64,000 nucleotides of DNA from CAVWZH01 sp963765285 (GTDB lineage Bacteria > Acidobacteriota > Terriglobia > Terriglobales > Acidobacteriaceae). The position numbers were made by a program, and so were the translations under genes. Shown here piece by piece: positions 42,602-50,908 of this stretch. The stretch is taken from positions 496,001 to 560,000 of the forward strand of contig CAVXVR010000006.1 in assembly GCA_963765285.1 (NCBI GenBank). Direction: 5' to 3'. Numbering within the stretch: position 1 is the first letter of the stretch; each line of letters starts with the position of its first letter. Under the pieces are notes generated by a model. That model saw nothing but the letters and a program-made list of their open reading frames with translations. It made no database searches and was not told the origin of the DNA.

Positions 42602-43356
42602 GCAATATCTCACGCCGCAAACTGATCACGACCGGACTCGCGACCGCAGCAGGCGCGCTGGGCCTGGGCGTAGCCGCTCGCCTGGCGGAACGCTATGGGC
42701 TTGTCCCACCCGACCACGGCGGGATCTACGGCCTCGGCGAAACCCTGACCTATGCTTCACAGCGTCTGCTCACCAGGCATTCATTGGCCCGCGAGTTCTC
42801 CCGCAGCCAGATCTCAAACCCTCCGTTCGCGAACGAAATCGCGCCATTGAATGAAGACTTCAAGCGCCTGCAAGGCGGACGCTTCGCCGACTGGCGGCTT
42901 TCGGTCGACGGGATGGTGGCGCGGCCAGCCTCGTTTTCGCTGGACCAGTTGAAGAGCTATCCGTCTCGTAGCCAGATCACGATGCTGCAGTGTGAAGAGG
43001 GCTGGTCGTATATAGCCGAGTGGATCGGCGCGCCTCTGTCCCAAATCCTGAAAGCCGTGGAAGCTCACCCGCAAGCCAGATACGTTGTCTATTACTCGAT
43101 CGATCCGGGTTGGTGGGAAAGCATCGATATGGCCGATGCCATGCACCCACAAACGTTTCTTGCCTACGGGATGAATGGCGACGAACTCCCCGTGGGCCAC
43201 GGCGGCCCCTTGCGCATGCGGGTCCCACGACAGCTCGGCTACAAGAATGTGAAGTTCATCACCCACTTGACGGTCACCGACAGTCTGAAAGGTTTCGGCA
43301 AGGGCCTGGGGTCGGCGTCTCCAGAGGGGGGCTATGCCTGGTATGCCGGCATCTGA
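42598..43356 (+). CDS. Tat-exported molybdopterin oxidoreductase (sulfite oxidase/MsrP-like)
   Basis: A 252-aa periplasmic enzyme with a twin-arginine signal (SRRKLITTGLATAAG) and an oxidoreductase molybdopterin-binding domain. The likely Mo-coordinating Cys is in LQCEEGWSYIAEW; the rest of the pocket includes GGPLRMRVPRQLGYK. It lacks the C-terminal dimerisation domain of classical sulfite oxidases. Substrate is not deducible: sulfite, methionine sulfoxide or another oxyanion are all seen in the family. It is translationally coupled to the b561-type cytochrome. Confidence 0.88.
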   Translation: MSNISRRKLITTGLATAAGALGLGVAARLAERYGLVPPDHGGIYGLGETLTYASQRLLTRHSLAREFSRSQISNPPFANEIAPLNEDFKRLQGGRFADWRLSVDGMVARPASFSLDQLKSYPSRSQITMLQCEEGWSYIAEWIGAPLSQILKAVEAHPQARYVVYYSIDPGWWESIDMADAMHPQTFLAYGMNGDELPVGHGGPLRMRVPRQLGYKNVKFITHLTVTDSLKGFGKGLGSASPEGGYAWYAGI

Positions 43357-43431
43357 CCGAATTCAGCGGCAGGTTGATTCGATGTCCGGCCTGAGCCTGA
43401 GGCCCCCAAAGGCCCTTGGCTGTGGCTGTCA

Positions 43432-43460
43432 TTGACAGTTCTTCCTGTCTCCGATTCAAT
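43432..43460 (+). promoter_or_regulatory. Predicted promoter of the class III aminotransferase gene
   Basis: TTGACA (43432-43437), a 17-base spacer and TTCAAT (43455-43460). The predicted start is ~84 bases before the ATG. The rest of the 194-base gap shows nothing I can name. Confidence 0.5.
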
Positions 43461-43550
43461 ACGTAACGTAGTCACAGCCTGACTTGGCACATTGGGCTTG
43501 CGGACCAGTTGCCGGGTTTTTCAAAGTCCAATCGCGAAGGTTCATCTTCT

Positions 43551-44909
43551 ATGCCTATTCCCACGACAGAAATATTGTCTTCTGGCCAAGTCAAGGAACT
43601 GACCGCCCGGCTCACCTACGGAACGTGGCGCCGGCAGAAGGGTTGGTCGCCCCTTGAGGTGGTGGACGCCGAGGACTGCCACTTTACCGATAGGGACGGA
43701 AAAAGATATCTGGATTTTTCGGCGCAGCTGATGTGCGTCACACTCGGACACAAGAACCGCGCCGTGGTGGAAGCCATTGCAGAGCAGGCGAGGAAGCTTC
43801 CGTACATCGCGCCGTCATATGCGACCGAAGTTCGCGCCGAGTTGAGCCAACTTCTTACGGAGGTTCTCCCGCGGGGCTTGGAAAAGTACTTCTTCACGAC
43901 CTCCGGCACCGAGGCTAACGAAGCGGCCTTCAAGATCGCCCGTATGGTGACGGGGAAAACCAAAATCATTTCCCGCTACCGCTCATATCACGGTTCCACG
44001 ATGGGATCGATTGCAGCCACTGGGGATTTCCGGCGGTGGGCCATGGAGCCTGCGGGCAAAATTCCCGGAGTAATTTTTGCTCCTGAGGTCAACTGCTACA
44101 AATGCCCCATCGGGCACACTTACCCGAGCTGCGAGATTGCCTGCGCCCGATACATCGAGCACATGATCGAGAACGAAAGTGATGTAGCTGCTGTAATTGT
44201 TGAGCCGGTGGTCGGAACAAACGGCGTGCTTGTTCCACCCCAGGAGTACATGCCACTACTGCGTAAGATTTGCGATGCGCACGGCGTGTTGTTGATCGCC
44301 GACGAAGTCATGACGGGCTGGTGCCGGACGGGGAAATGGTTCGCCGTCGATAACTGGAATGTCGTGCCCGACATTCTCACCACGGCCAAAGGCATCACCA
44401 ACGCCGCGATTCCACTGGGACTGTGCGCCACGAGTACCAAGGTTGCATCGTACTTCGACGATCATTTTTTCTCCCATGGGCATACGTATGAGGCCCATCC
44501 CCTCACGCTAGCGCCGGCCATCGCTTCGATTAACGAGATGAAGCGGCTAAAGCTGGCCGAACGAGCCAGCGAAATGGGTGGGTACCTGGGTCAGAAACTC
44601 AAGGAAATGCAGCCGCGGCATGCCTCAATCGGAGAAGTGCGCGGTATCGGGATGTTCTGGGCTGTGGAACTGGTTAAGAACCGGACCACCAAGGCGCCGT
44701 TCAATACTGGTGTCGATAAGGTAGCGGGCAAACCGACGCTGGTGGATCGAGTGGCCGCGAAAATGATGGGAAATGGCGTCTTCATTCAGGCCTGGCTCAG
44801 CCACTTCGTAATCGCGCCGCCTTTGATCATTACGAAGGAAGACATCGACCACGGCGTTGCGGTTCTGGATGAAGCCCTCAGTCTTGCGGACGCGGAAGTA
44901 GAGAAATAA
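43551..44909 (+). CDS. Class III (omega) aminotransferase
   Basis: A PLP enzyme of 452 aa. Motifs: LDFSAQLMCVTLGH near the N-terminus, TTSGTEANEAAFKIAR, YRSYHGSTMGS, LIADEVMTGWCRTG (the PLP-contacting Asp) and the Schiff-base Lys in TTAKGITNAAIPLG. These enzymes use omega-amino donors such as beta-alanine, putrescine or taurine with pyruvate or 2-oxoglutarate. A CYKCPIGHTYPSC insert (about 185-200) with several Cys is unusual. The substrate is not known. ATG 43551 chosen (aagg upstream). Confidence 0.88.
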   Translation: MPIPTTEILSSGQVKELTARLTYGTWRRQKGWSPLEVVDAEDCHFTDRDGKRYLDFSAQLMCVTLGHKNRAVVEAIAEQARKLPYIAPSYATEVRAELSQLLTEVLPRGLEKYFFTTSGTEANEAAFKIARMVTGKTKIISRYRSYHGSTMGSIAATGDFRRWAMEPAGKIPGVIFAPEVNCYKCPIGHTYPSCEIACARYIEHMIENESDVAAVIVEPVVGTNGVLVPPQEYMPLLRKICDAHGVLLIADEVMTGWCRTGKWFAVDNWNVVPDILTTAKGITNAAIPLGLCATSTKVASYFDDHFFSHGHTYEAHPLTLAPAIASINEMKRLKLAERASEMGGYLGQKLKEMQPRHASIGEVRGIGMFWAVELVKNRTTKAPFNTGVDKVAGKPTLVDRVAAKMMGNGVFIQAWLSHFVIAPPLIITKEDIDHGVAVLDEALSLADAEVEK

Positions 44910-44935
44910 TTCGCTTGCAAACGGTGCTTCGAGAC

Positions 44936-46825
44936 TCAGTGCGGCGTAGTCGTCGGTCGCGGCTGCAGGACTGGCGGAGACGCCGCCTTCTCCAGGCTTT
45001 TTGCTTTGGCCAACTCGACTACTGACATTTTTCCATCCGTAACGATGTCGTCCCCGGTGGCATTCTCAAGCTTTCGAGGAGCGGCGGGACGGTCCACATC
45101 GACGTAAGCTACCCCTGTTCCGGCGAACAAGAGATCGGTCTCTACCCAATCACGCTCCCGGTCAATATGGGGGTCGATGCGGTGAGACCATTTAGTCTTA
45201 GCCCGGCTGCTGGCAGTCGCAATGTCGTGGGTTGCCGCGCCGACCCAGACTTCGCGTCCGTTATAGGTATGGGCCAATTTCCAGATGCGGACGTGATGGC
45301 GCTTCTCGAAGGTATCGAGGGATCTCTGAAAAACCATCTCCGGTGGCCGGCCTTCCAAGATCAACGCCGAAACCGGGGCACTGGAGTAACCGGTCTGCCG
45401 CGCCGTTGCCTGCACCGCTTTCAACGCGGATTTTATCCCCAAATTATCAGCGTCGTACCATCCGGCTTCCTCGAAAGCCGAGACGACTTCTTTTTGCGTG
45501 CCTAAGAACATCAAGTTCGTTGGGTCCGAAGGAGTCTTGTTCGTGGCATAGGCGCGCATCGGAGCGGATTCCACCAGTTTCTGTAGCTGGGGAGTCATCG
45601 TCAACTTTTGCCATCCCGGCCAGGTATCCTTTTGCTTCAGCATGGAAGGGCGCACGATCTGGACCTGAATATCGGTTCCCACCGGAAACAGAATCTCGCG
45701 GCGTATTGATAAACCGTAGATGGTCTGCACACCCTTGAGCGAGTAGCCTGCAATGGGATTGGCCGCGCCTAAAGCCGCCATGGCAATCGAGACTTTTGAC
45801 GAAGCATGGGGCTGGACGATCCCCAGAATCTCGTTGTTGCGAACGGTCTCCCGCGCGTTATCCACATTCAGCACACGAGCGTACAGGGGAGAGAGCTGCC
45901 CGTCTTTATGGACAATGTTGGAGAAGTCGAGCACGATGCGGGGCCGCGAATATTTGTCCGGAGCCTTTTGCGCGAACAAGATTGTCCCATTGACCTTGGT
46001 TCCCGGGGAGAGCAGGAGTTCCCCTTTCTTGCATTCGACCGCCTCCCCGCTCTTGCACAAGGGGTAAGTCACCGTGGCTTGGACCGGGTCGCCCGTGCGT
46101 GATCGGTCGCTATAGACCGGCACGTCCAGCCGGATGCTTAACGTTTGTCCGGGACCAAGGTCAGCTTTGCGGGTTGCGGCGACTGCCGCGGCGTGGGTGG
46201 ACGGGATATTCGTCGAGAGTTCGTCAAAAAAGTGGTAGAACGCAGCCAGGAAACCGCTGCTCGCGCCGTGCTCGATCAAAAGCGTCTGCATCTCGAAATT
46301 TGGAGAATAAAGAAGATAATCCAGGGCGGTATCGTTGTAGCCGTCTTCCCGGTTGATCTCGACCCCTCGTTCGATCAAAGCGTCGGCTATTTCCTCGTAG
46401 GCCACCACTACCTTCGGGTTTGTACTGTAGCTCGAACCAAAAACCGCCCAATGAAGTGCCGTACGCCCGCGGGAATCCACGGCTTTCATGTCTGCGCTTC
46501 CCACCAGACCTTTCGCCTTCGTCAATCGAGCAAGGATCGGCTGTTCTTTCGTCTCACGCGTGGCTTGATAAAGCTCCTGAATCAGCGGAGAGGAGTTCGA
46601 TATGTCCAATTGGACCGCCGCCGGGGCCAGTTCCCCTTCTTCCGAGGGTTGCTCTTCAGAATCCGGACCTTCCTCGTCTTTTGAGGGTTTTGAATCCTGC
46701 TTTTGTTGCGTGGCAGGTCGTTGGCCTGAATCATCTGCGACTGGACGTGCTATCCCGGTGGAGTGCATTCCGGCGATGATGAGAGAGACGAGTAAGAGCA
46801 AAGGCAATTTTCCCTTGGTTAACAT
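44936..46825 (-). CDS. Exported ankyrin-repeat protein with LssY-type C-terminal domain
   Basis: A 629-aa protein: signal peptide (about 1-26), a charged low-complexity region (30-70), two or three ankyrin repeats (about 115-200; DSRGRTALHWAV, ALIERGVEINRED, TLLIEHGAS), a beta-rich middle region (220-400), then a domain that looks like LssY_C (about 450-600; FLGTQKEVVSAFEEAGW, GREVWVGAATHDI, HRIDPHIDRERDW). LssY_C is found at the end of PAP2/SNARE-type membrane proteins and has no settled function. The combination with ankyrins is uncommon as far as I know. An agagg site precedes the ATG. Confidence 0.75.
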   Translation of the reverse strand: MLTKGKLPLLLLVSLIIAGMHSTGIARPVADDSGQRPATQQKQDSKPSKDEEGPDSEEQPSEEGELAPAAVQLDISNSSPLIQELYQATRETKEQPILARLTKAKGLVGSADMKAVDSRGRTALHWAVFGSSYSTNPKVVVAYEEIADALIERGVEINREDGYNDTALDYLLYSPNFEMQTLLIEHGASSGFLAAFYHFFDELSTNIPSTHAAAVAATRKADLGPGQTLSIRLDVPVYSDRSRTGDPVQATVTYPLCKSGEAVECKKGELLLSPGTKVNGTILFAQKAPDKYSRPRIVLDFSNIVHKDGQLSPLYARVLNVDNARETVRNNEILGIVQPHASSKVSIAMAALGAANPIAGYSLKGVQTIYGLSIRREILFPVGTDIQVQIVRPSMLKQKDTWPGWQKLTMTPQLQKLVESAPMRAYATNKTPSDPTNLMFLGTQKEVVSAFEEAGWYDADNLGIKSALKAVQATARQTGYSSAPVSALILEGRPPEMVFQRSLDTFEKRHHVRIWKLAHTYNGREVWVGAATHDIATASSRAKTKWSHRIDPHIDRERDWVETDLLFAGTGVAYVDVDRPAAPRKLENATGDDIVTDGKMSVVELAKAKSLEKAASPPVLQPRPTTTPH

Positions 46826-46857
46826 TCGAAAGGCCTCTGGTTCACGAGAAGTCGCTG

Positions 46858-46863
46858 ATTATA
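46858..46863 (-). promoter_or_regulatory. -10 element (TATAAT) upstream of the ankyrin/LssY_C gene
   Basis: A perfect TATAAT on the minus strand about 33 bases before the ATG. No convincing -35 (aagtca at 17 bases). Confidence 0.4.
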
Positions 46864-47048
46864 ACTCAGTTAGGTATGCGTGACTTTAGTGACTTCCATC
46901 ACCAGCGCGGGAGACCGTCGTCACCGCCGGGTCTTGCCGAAGGAGCTGTAATAAGAAGCCCAGTTTTATAAGGCGGCGGTCGCGAAAACGATGCCCCAAG
47001 CGGCCTACAATGACGGCTTGGCGGCCAACAGAATCGATGGAGGCATTC

Positions 47049-49349
47049 ATGTCGATTACAAAACAGCAGGCGCTGGACTACCACTTCGGGGTACGTCCCG
47101 GAAAGATTGAAGTCACCCCCACCAAGCCTTGCCGAACTCAGCGCGATCTAAGCCTGGCCTACACCCCCGGAGTGGCAGATCCCTGCCTCCAGATCCAGGC
47201 CAACCCGCATGACGCATTCAAGTACACGGCACGTGGCAATCTGGTAGCTGTAATCAGCAACGGCACTGCCGTCCTGGGCCTCGGCGATATCGGCGCCCTT
47301 GCCGGCAAGCCGGTCATGGAAGGCAAGGCAGTACTCTTCAAGCGGTTTGCTGACGTGGACGTCTTCGACCTCGAAGTCAACACCCATAATCCCGATGAAA
47401 TTATCAAGTTTTGTCAGTTGCTGGAACCCACTTTCGGCGGCATCAATCTCGAAGACATCAAGGCCCCCGAGTGTTTTTACATCGAAGAGACCTTGCGGAA
47501 GACGATGAAAATTCCCGTCTTCCACGATGACCAGCACGGGACTGCCATCATTTCCGGGGCCGCTCTGCTGAATGCGTTAGAGGTGGTGCGTAAGGAAGCC
47601 AAAGATGTACGCGTAGTCTTCAATGGCGCTGGTGCCTCTGGCATTGCCTGCGCCGAGCATTACGTCCGGCTGGGTGTGAAGCGCGAGAACATTATCCTCT
47701 GTGACACAAAAGGAGTGATCTACAAGGGGCGCGGCCAGGGCATGAATCCCTACAAAGAACGGTTTGCGCATGAGACCAAGCTTCGCACTCTGGCAGAAGC
47801 CATGAGGGGCGCCGATGTGTTCGTCGGCTTGTCGGGGAAGAGCGTTGTGTCGCAGGACATGCTGCGTACCATGGCGCCTCATCCCGTGGTCTTCGCCATG
47901 GCCAATCCCGATCCCGAAATTACATATGAGGATGCCAAGGGCAGCCGCAGCGACATCATCATCGCGACCGGGCGCTCGGACTATCCCAACCAGGTGAACA
48001 ACGTGCTGGGCTTCCCGTTCATCTTCCGCGGTGCGCTGGATGTCCGCGCCACTGCGATCAATGAGGAAATGAAGCTGGCCGCAACCCACGCATTGGCTGC
48101 TCTTGCCAAAGAAGATGTGCCCGATTCGGTTTGCCGCGCCTACGGCGTGGAACGGCTGCAATTCGGCCCCGACTACCTGATTCCGAAGCCCTTTGATCCC
48201 CGAGTGTTGCTGTGGGAGGCTTCGGCCGTTGCCAAGGCAGCCATGGATTCAGGCGTGGCCCAAGAGCCGGTAGATCTTGCCGTCTATCGCGACCAGTTAG
48301 AGAGGCGATTGGGCAAGGCTCACGAAATCGCCCGCATGATGATCCACAAGGCGCAGGCCAGGCCAAAGCAAGTGGTCTTTCCCGAAGGAGACAACGAGCG
48401 GATTCTGCGCGCCTGCCACTGTCTGCTGGAAGAAAAGATTGCAGTACCCATTCTCCTGGGCAACGTGGATCGAATCCAACTCAAGGCGGTTGAACTTGGG
48501 TTAGACCTGAGCGGCACGAAGATCGTGGATCCGGCGAATTCTTCTCTGCGTGAGCCCTACATTGATGAGTTATTCCGGCTGCGTCAACGTCGAGGGGTAA
48601 CCTTAGCTGAAGCCCGTACACTCATCAACAATCGCAACGTTTTTGGTTCGATGATGGTGCACATGGGTGACGCCGATGCCCTGCTCTCGGGGGTGACTCA
48701 ACACTTCCCGGACACGATTCGCCCCGCGCTGCAAATCGTTCGTATGCGCGAAGGTCTGCACAAGGTGTCCGGCTGCTACGCCATGATCACCCGCAAGGGT
48801 GACCTGCTCTTCCTGGCCGACACCAGCGTAAACATTGAACCCTCAGCAGAAGACCTCGCCGAGATTGCGCTTTGTACTGCGGAAATTGCCCGGCGCTTCG
48901 ATGTGGTTCCGCGCGTCGCCATGCTCTCCTTCTCCAGTTTTGGAAGCACACATCACCCGGCTTGCCAAAAAGTAAGCAGGGCGGTTGATCTGCTGCACAA
49001 AGCGGACCCAACGCTGATCGCGGACGGAGAGATCATGGCCGATGCCGCGCTTTCCCCCGAGATACTGGAAACAAACTATCCTTTTAGCTCGCTCAAGGGA
49101 GGCGCCAACGTTCTGATCTTCCCCGATCTCAATTCCGCGAATATCGCGTGCAAGTTGCTGGCGAAAATCGGTGGTGGCGAGGTCTTTGGCCCCATTCTGA
49201 TGGGAATGAGCCAGCCAGTGCATGTACTGACCCTCGGAGCCGAGGTGGAGGATATCGTCAACCTGACCGCAATTGCGGTGGTCGACGCACAAGAGACCGA
49301 GCCGCATCTGCGGGTAGCGGGGGCCGCTAACTTAGTCCCTGCCGATTGA
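47049..49349 (+). CDS. maeB: NADP-type malic enzyme with C-terminal phosphotransacetylase-like domain
   Basis: Converts malate to pyruvate and CO2 with reduction of NAD(P). Residues 1-~430 form the malic enzyme part (SLAYTPGVADPC, HDDQHGTAII, VFNGAGASGIACAEHY, AMANPDPEI). Residues ~430-766 are a phosphate acetyl/butyryltransferase-like domain, usually catalytically inactive and thought to sense acetyl-CoA. Total length (766 aa) matches the MaeB type. Start at ATG 47049 follows atggaggcattc. Confidence 0.95.
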   Translation: MSITKQQALDYHFGVRPGKIEVTPTKPCRTQRDLSLAYTPGVADPCLQIQANPHDAFKYTARGNLVAVISNGTAVLGLGDIGALAGKPVMEGKAVLFKRFADVDVFDLEVNTHNPDEIIKFCQLLEPTFGGINLEDIKAPECFYIEETLRKTMKIPVFHDDQHGTAIISGAALLNALEVVRKEAKDVRVVFNGAGASGIACAEHYVRLGVKRENIILCDTKGVIYKGRGQGMNPYKERFAHETKLRTLAEAMRGADVFVGLSGKSVVSQDMLRTMAPHPVVFAMANPDPEITYEDAKGSRSDIIIATGRSDYPNQVNNVLGFPFIFRGALDVRATAINEEMKLAATHALAALAKEDVPDSVCRAYGVERLQFGPDYLIPKPFDPRVLLWEASAVAKAAMDSGVAQEPVDLAVYRDQLERRLGKAHEIARMMIHKAQARPKQVVFPEGDNERILRACHCLLEEKIAVPILLGNVDRIQLKAVELGLDLSGTKIVDPANSSLREPYIDELFRLRQRRGVTLAEARTLINNRNVFGSMMVHMGDADALLSGVTQHFPDTIRPALQIVRMREGLHKVSGCYAMITRKGDLLFLADTSVNIEPSAEDLAEIALCTAEIARRFDVVPRVAMLSFSSFGSTHHPACQKVSRAVDLLHKADPTLIADGEIMADAALSPEILETNYPFSSLKGGANVLIFPDLNSANIACKLLAKIGGGEVFGPILMGMSQPVHVLTLGAEVEDIVNLTAIAVVDAQETEPHLRVAGAANLVPAD

Positions 49350-49360
49350 AGGGCCGGCAT

Positions 49361-49389
49361 TTTACAGCCTGATCATCGTCGACTAGAAT
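49361..49389 (+). promoter_or_regulatory. Predicted promoter of the small basic protein gene
   Basis: TTTACA (49361-49366), a 17-base spacer, TAGAAT (49384-49389), within the 84-base gap after maeB. It gives an independent transcript start about 40 bases before the small gene. Confidence 0.5.
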
Positions 49390-49433
49390 TATCCGAGTAG
49401 GGGTTCTCAAATCACTTTTCCGAATAGGTGCTC

Positions 49434-49613
49434 ATGTCAGGTCCAAGTCGCAGGCCGGAAATCCGGCGCCGCCGTACTCGCAGGGAAAAGATTCTCGGGC
49501 TAAGAAAACGTTTGGCCGCAGCTTCCACAGAAGCCGAGCGCAACCGCATCGTGGCCAAAATACACCGTCTGGGATTGAACTCGCCTGGCCAACCATTGCT
49601 GGCGAAGGCTTAA
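49434..49613 (+). CDS. Small basic protein (hypothetical)
   Basis: A 59-aa protein, Arg/Lys-rich at the N-terminus (RRRRTRREKIL) followed by an amphipathic helix pair (AAASTEAERNRIVAKIHRLG). I do not recognise a characterised family. The layout suggests an RNA- or nucleic-acid-binding helix hairpin. Coding status is supported by its own promoter, aggt upstream of the ATG, and a helical, non-random composition. An overlapping frame on the other strand lacks these signs. Confidence 0.55.
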   Translation: MSGPSRRPEIRRRRTRREKILGLRKRLAAASTEAERNRIVAKIHRLGLNSPGQPLLAKA

Positions 49614-49647
49614 GCACTGGGGCCCGGGTGTTTGGGTGCCGCGGTTT

Positions 49648-50838
49648 TCATTGCGCCACTCGGGGCCTTGCCTCCTCCGCTTTTTTCTTAGGAGCGCTTT
49701 CTTCGCACTTCCCGCCGACGCTTTCATAGACCCGGAGAATCTGCCCGGCAGCCAGGTCCCACGAGAACTTTTTCGCTTGTTCGTAGCCGCGCAATTTGAG
49801 CTTATCTCGAAGCGGTTGATCAAGCAGTACACGCTGCAGGGCGCGCATGATCTCAAAAACATTCTCCGGATTCACCAGGACGGCAGCGTTCCCCACAACC
49901 TCGGGCAGCGACGAAGTGTTCGAAGTCACCACCGGAGTACCGTGTGCCATGGCTTCCAGCGGAGGCAGCCCGAATCCTTCATAGAGTGACGGAAACACGA
50001 AAATCTTGGCGGCGTCGTAGAAAATCCGCAATACCTCGATGGGAACAAATCCCATAAAGCGCACGTCGTTCTGGACTCCGCTGCGGATGACCGTGCGGCG
50101 CAGGTCAGGTTGTTTGGAGAGTTCGTCGCCAATGATGATCAGCTTGAGATCGGGGAATTTGTCCGCTTTCTCCAACTCCGCCTTCAGCGCCGAAAATGCC
50201 TCGATAATGCGCACCACGTTCTTATGCGGGCCAATCCGGCCGGCATAGAGCAGGAATGGATGGGTAACCAGATACCGTTCGGCGAGAAGTTGCCGGTCCG
50301 CTTCCGAAGCGTGGCCGCGCAGGAACCGCTCGTCGATGGCGTTGTAGGCAACTTCGATGCGGGAGGCCGGAATGCCGAAGACCTTTTCAATCTCACTCTG
50401 GGTGAATTTCGAAACTGCGAAAATCCGCGACGCACCTTTAAGCGCCCGCCGCGTCAGGCTGAAGCGCAAGGAACGGCGCAGGCTCGATTGGCCTCGCGCA
50501 AGATACATGTGTTCCAGCAGGTCATGCACCGTCATCACGTAGCGGCAGGGTAGACTGCGGGGTAACCAGAACAGGTGAGGAATGTGGGCCAAGTCACACT
50601 GCAGCCGCTTCACCGTGTTGCGAAAATTGAAATGGCCTTTGACTGTGGTCTCGTGTTCCAGCAGGGGCACCGTCTGAAAATTTGCGGGTAGTGGGCCGAT
50701 TTCCGCCACCGTTTTCTCGGAACCGATCAGAGAATAATCGTTGTCATGGTCCAACCGGCTTAGGGCGCGCACGATGTTGCGGGTGTAGGTTCCGACGCCG
50801 AATTCGGTCATGCGCCGGATGTCGATGGCAATTTTCAC
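49648..50838 (-). CDS. GT4-family glycosyltransferase
   Basis: A 396-aa cytoplasmic GT-B enzyme. N-terminal DIRRMTEFGVGTYTRNIVRAL (acceptor side glycine-rich loop), then YAGRIGPHKNVVRIIEAF and the donor-binding FVFPSLYEGFGLPPLEAMAHGTPVV, where the E-x7-E motif is seen. The C-terminal 20 residues are low-complexity Lys/Glu. It probably transfers a sugar from a nucleotide donor to a cell-envelope glycan or lipid; substrate unknown. It lies 70 bases downstream of glyA on the same strand. Confidence 0.88.
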   Translation of the reverse strand: MKIAIDIRRMTEFGVGTYTRNIVRALSRLDHDNDYSLIGSEKTVAEIGPLPANFQTVPLLEHETTVKGHFNFRNTVKRLQCDLAHIPHLFWLPRSLPCRYVMTVHDLLEHMYLARGQSSLRRSLRFSLTRRALKGASRIFAVSKFTQSEIEKVFGIPASRIEVAYNAIDERFLRGHASEADRQLLAERYLVTHPFLLYAGRIGPHKNVVRIIEAFSALKAELEKADKFPDLKLIIIGDELSKQPDLRRTVIRSGVQNDVRFMGFVPIEVLRIFYDAAKIFVFPSLYEGFGLPPLEAMAHGTPVVTSNTSSLPEVVGNAAVLVNPENVFEIMRALQRVLLDQPLRDKLKLRGYEQAKKFSWDLAAGQILRVYESVGGKCEESAPKKKAEEARPRVAQ

Positions 50839-50908
50839 GGGGAAAATTCAACCACGAAATTTCTGCAGTTCGGCCCTCTTACGGATCGCTCAATATCGGG
50901 AAACAAAC

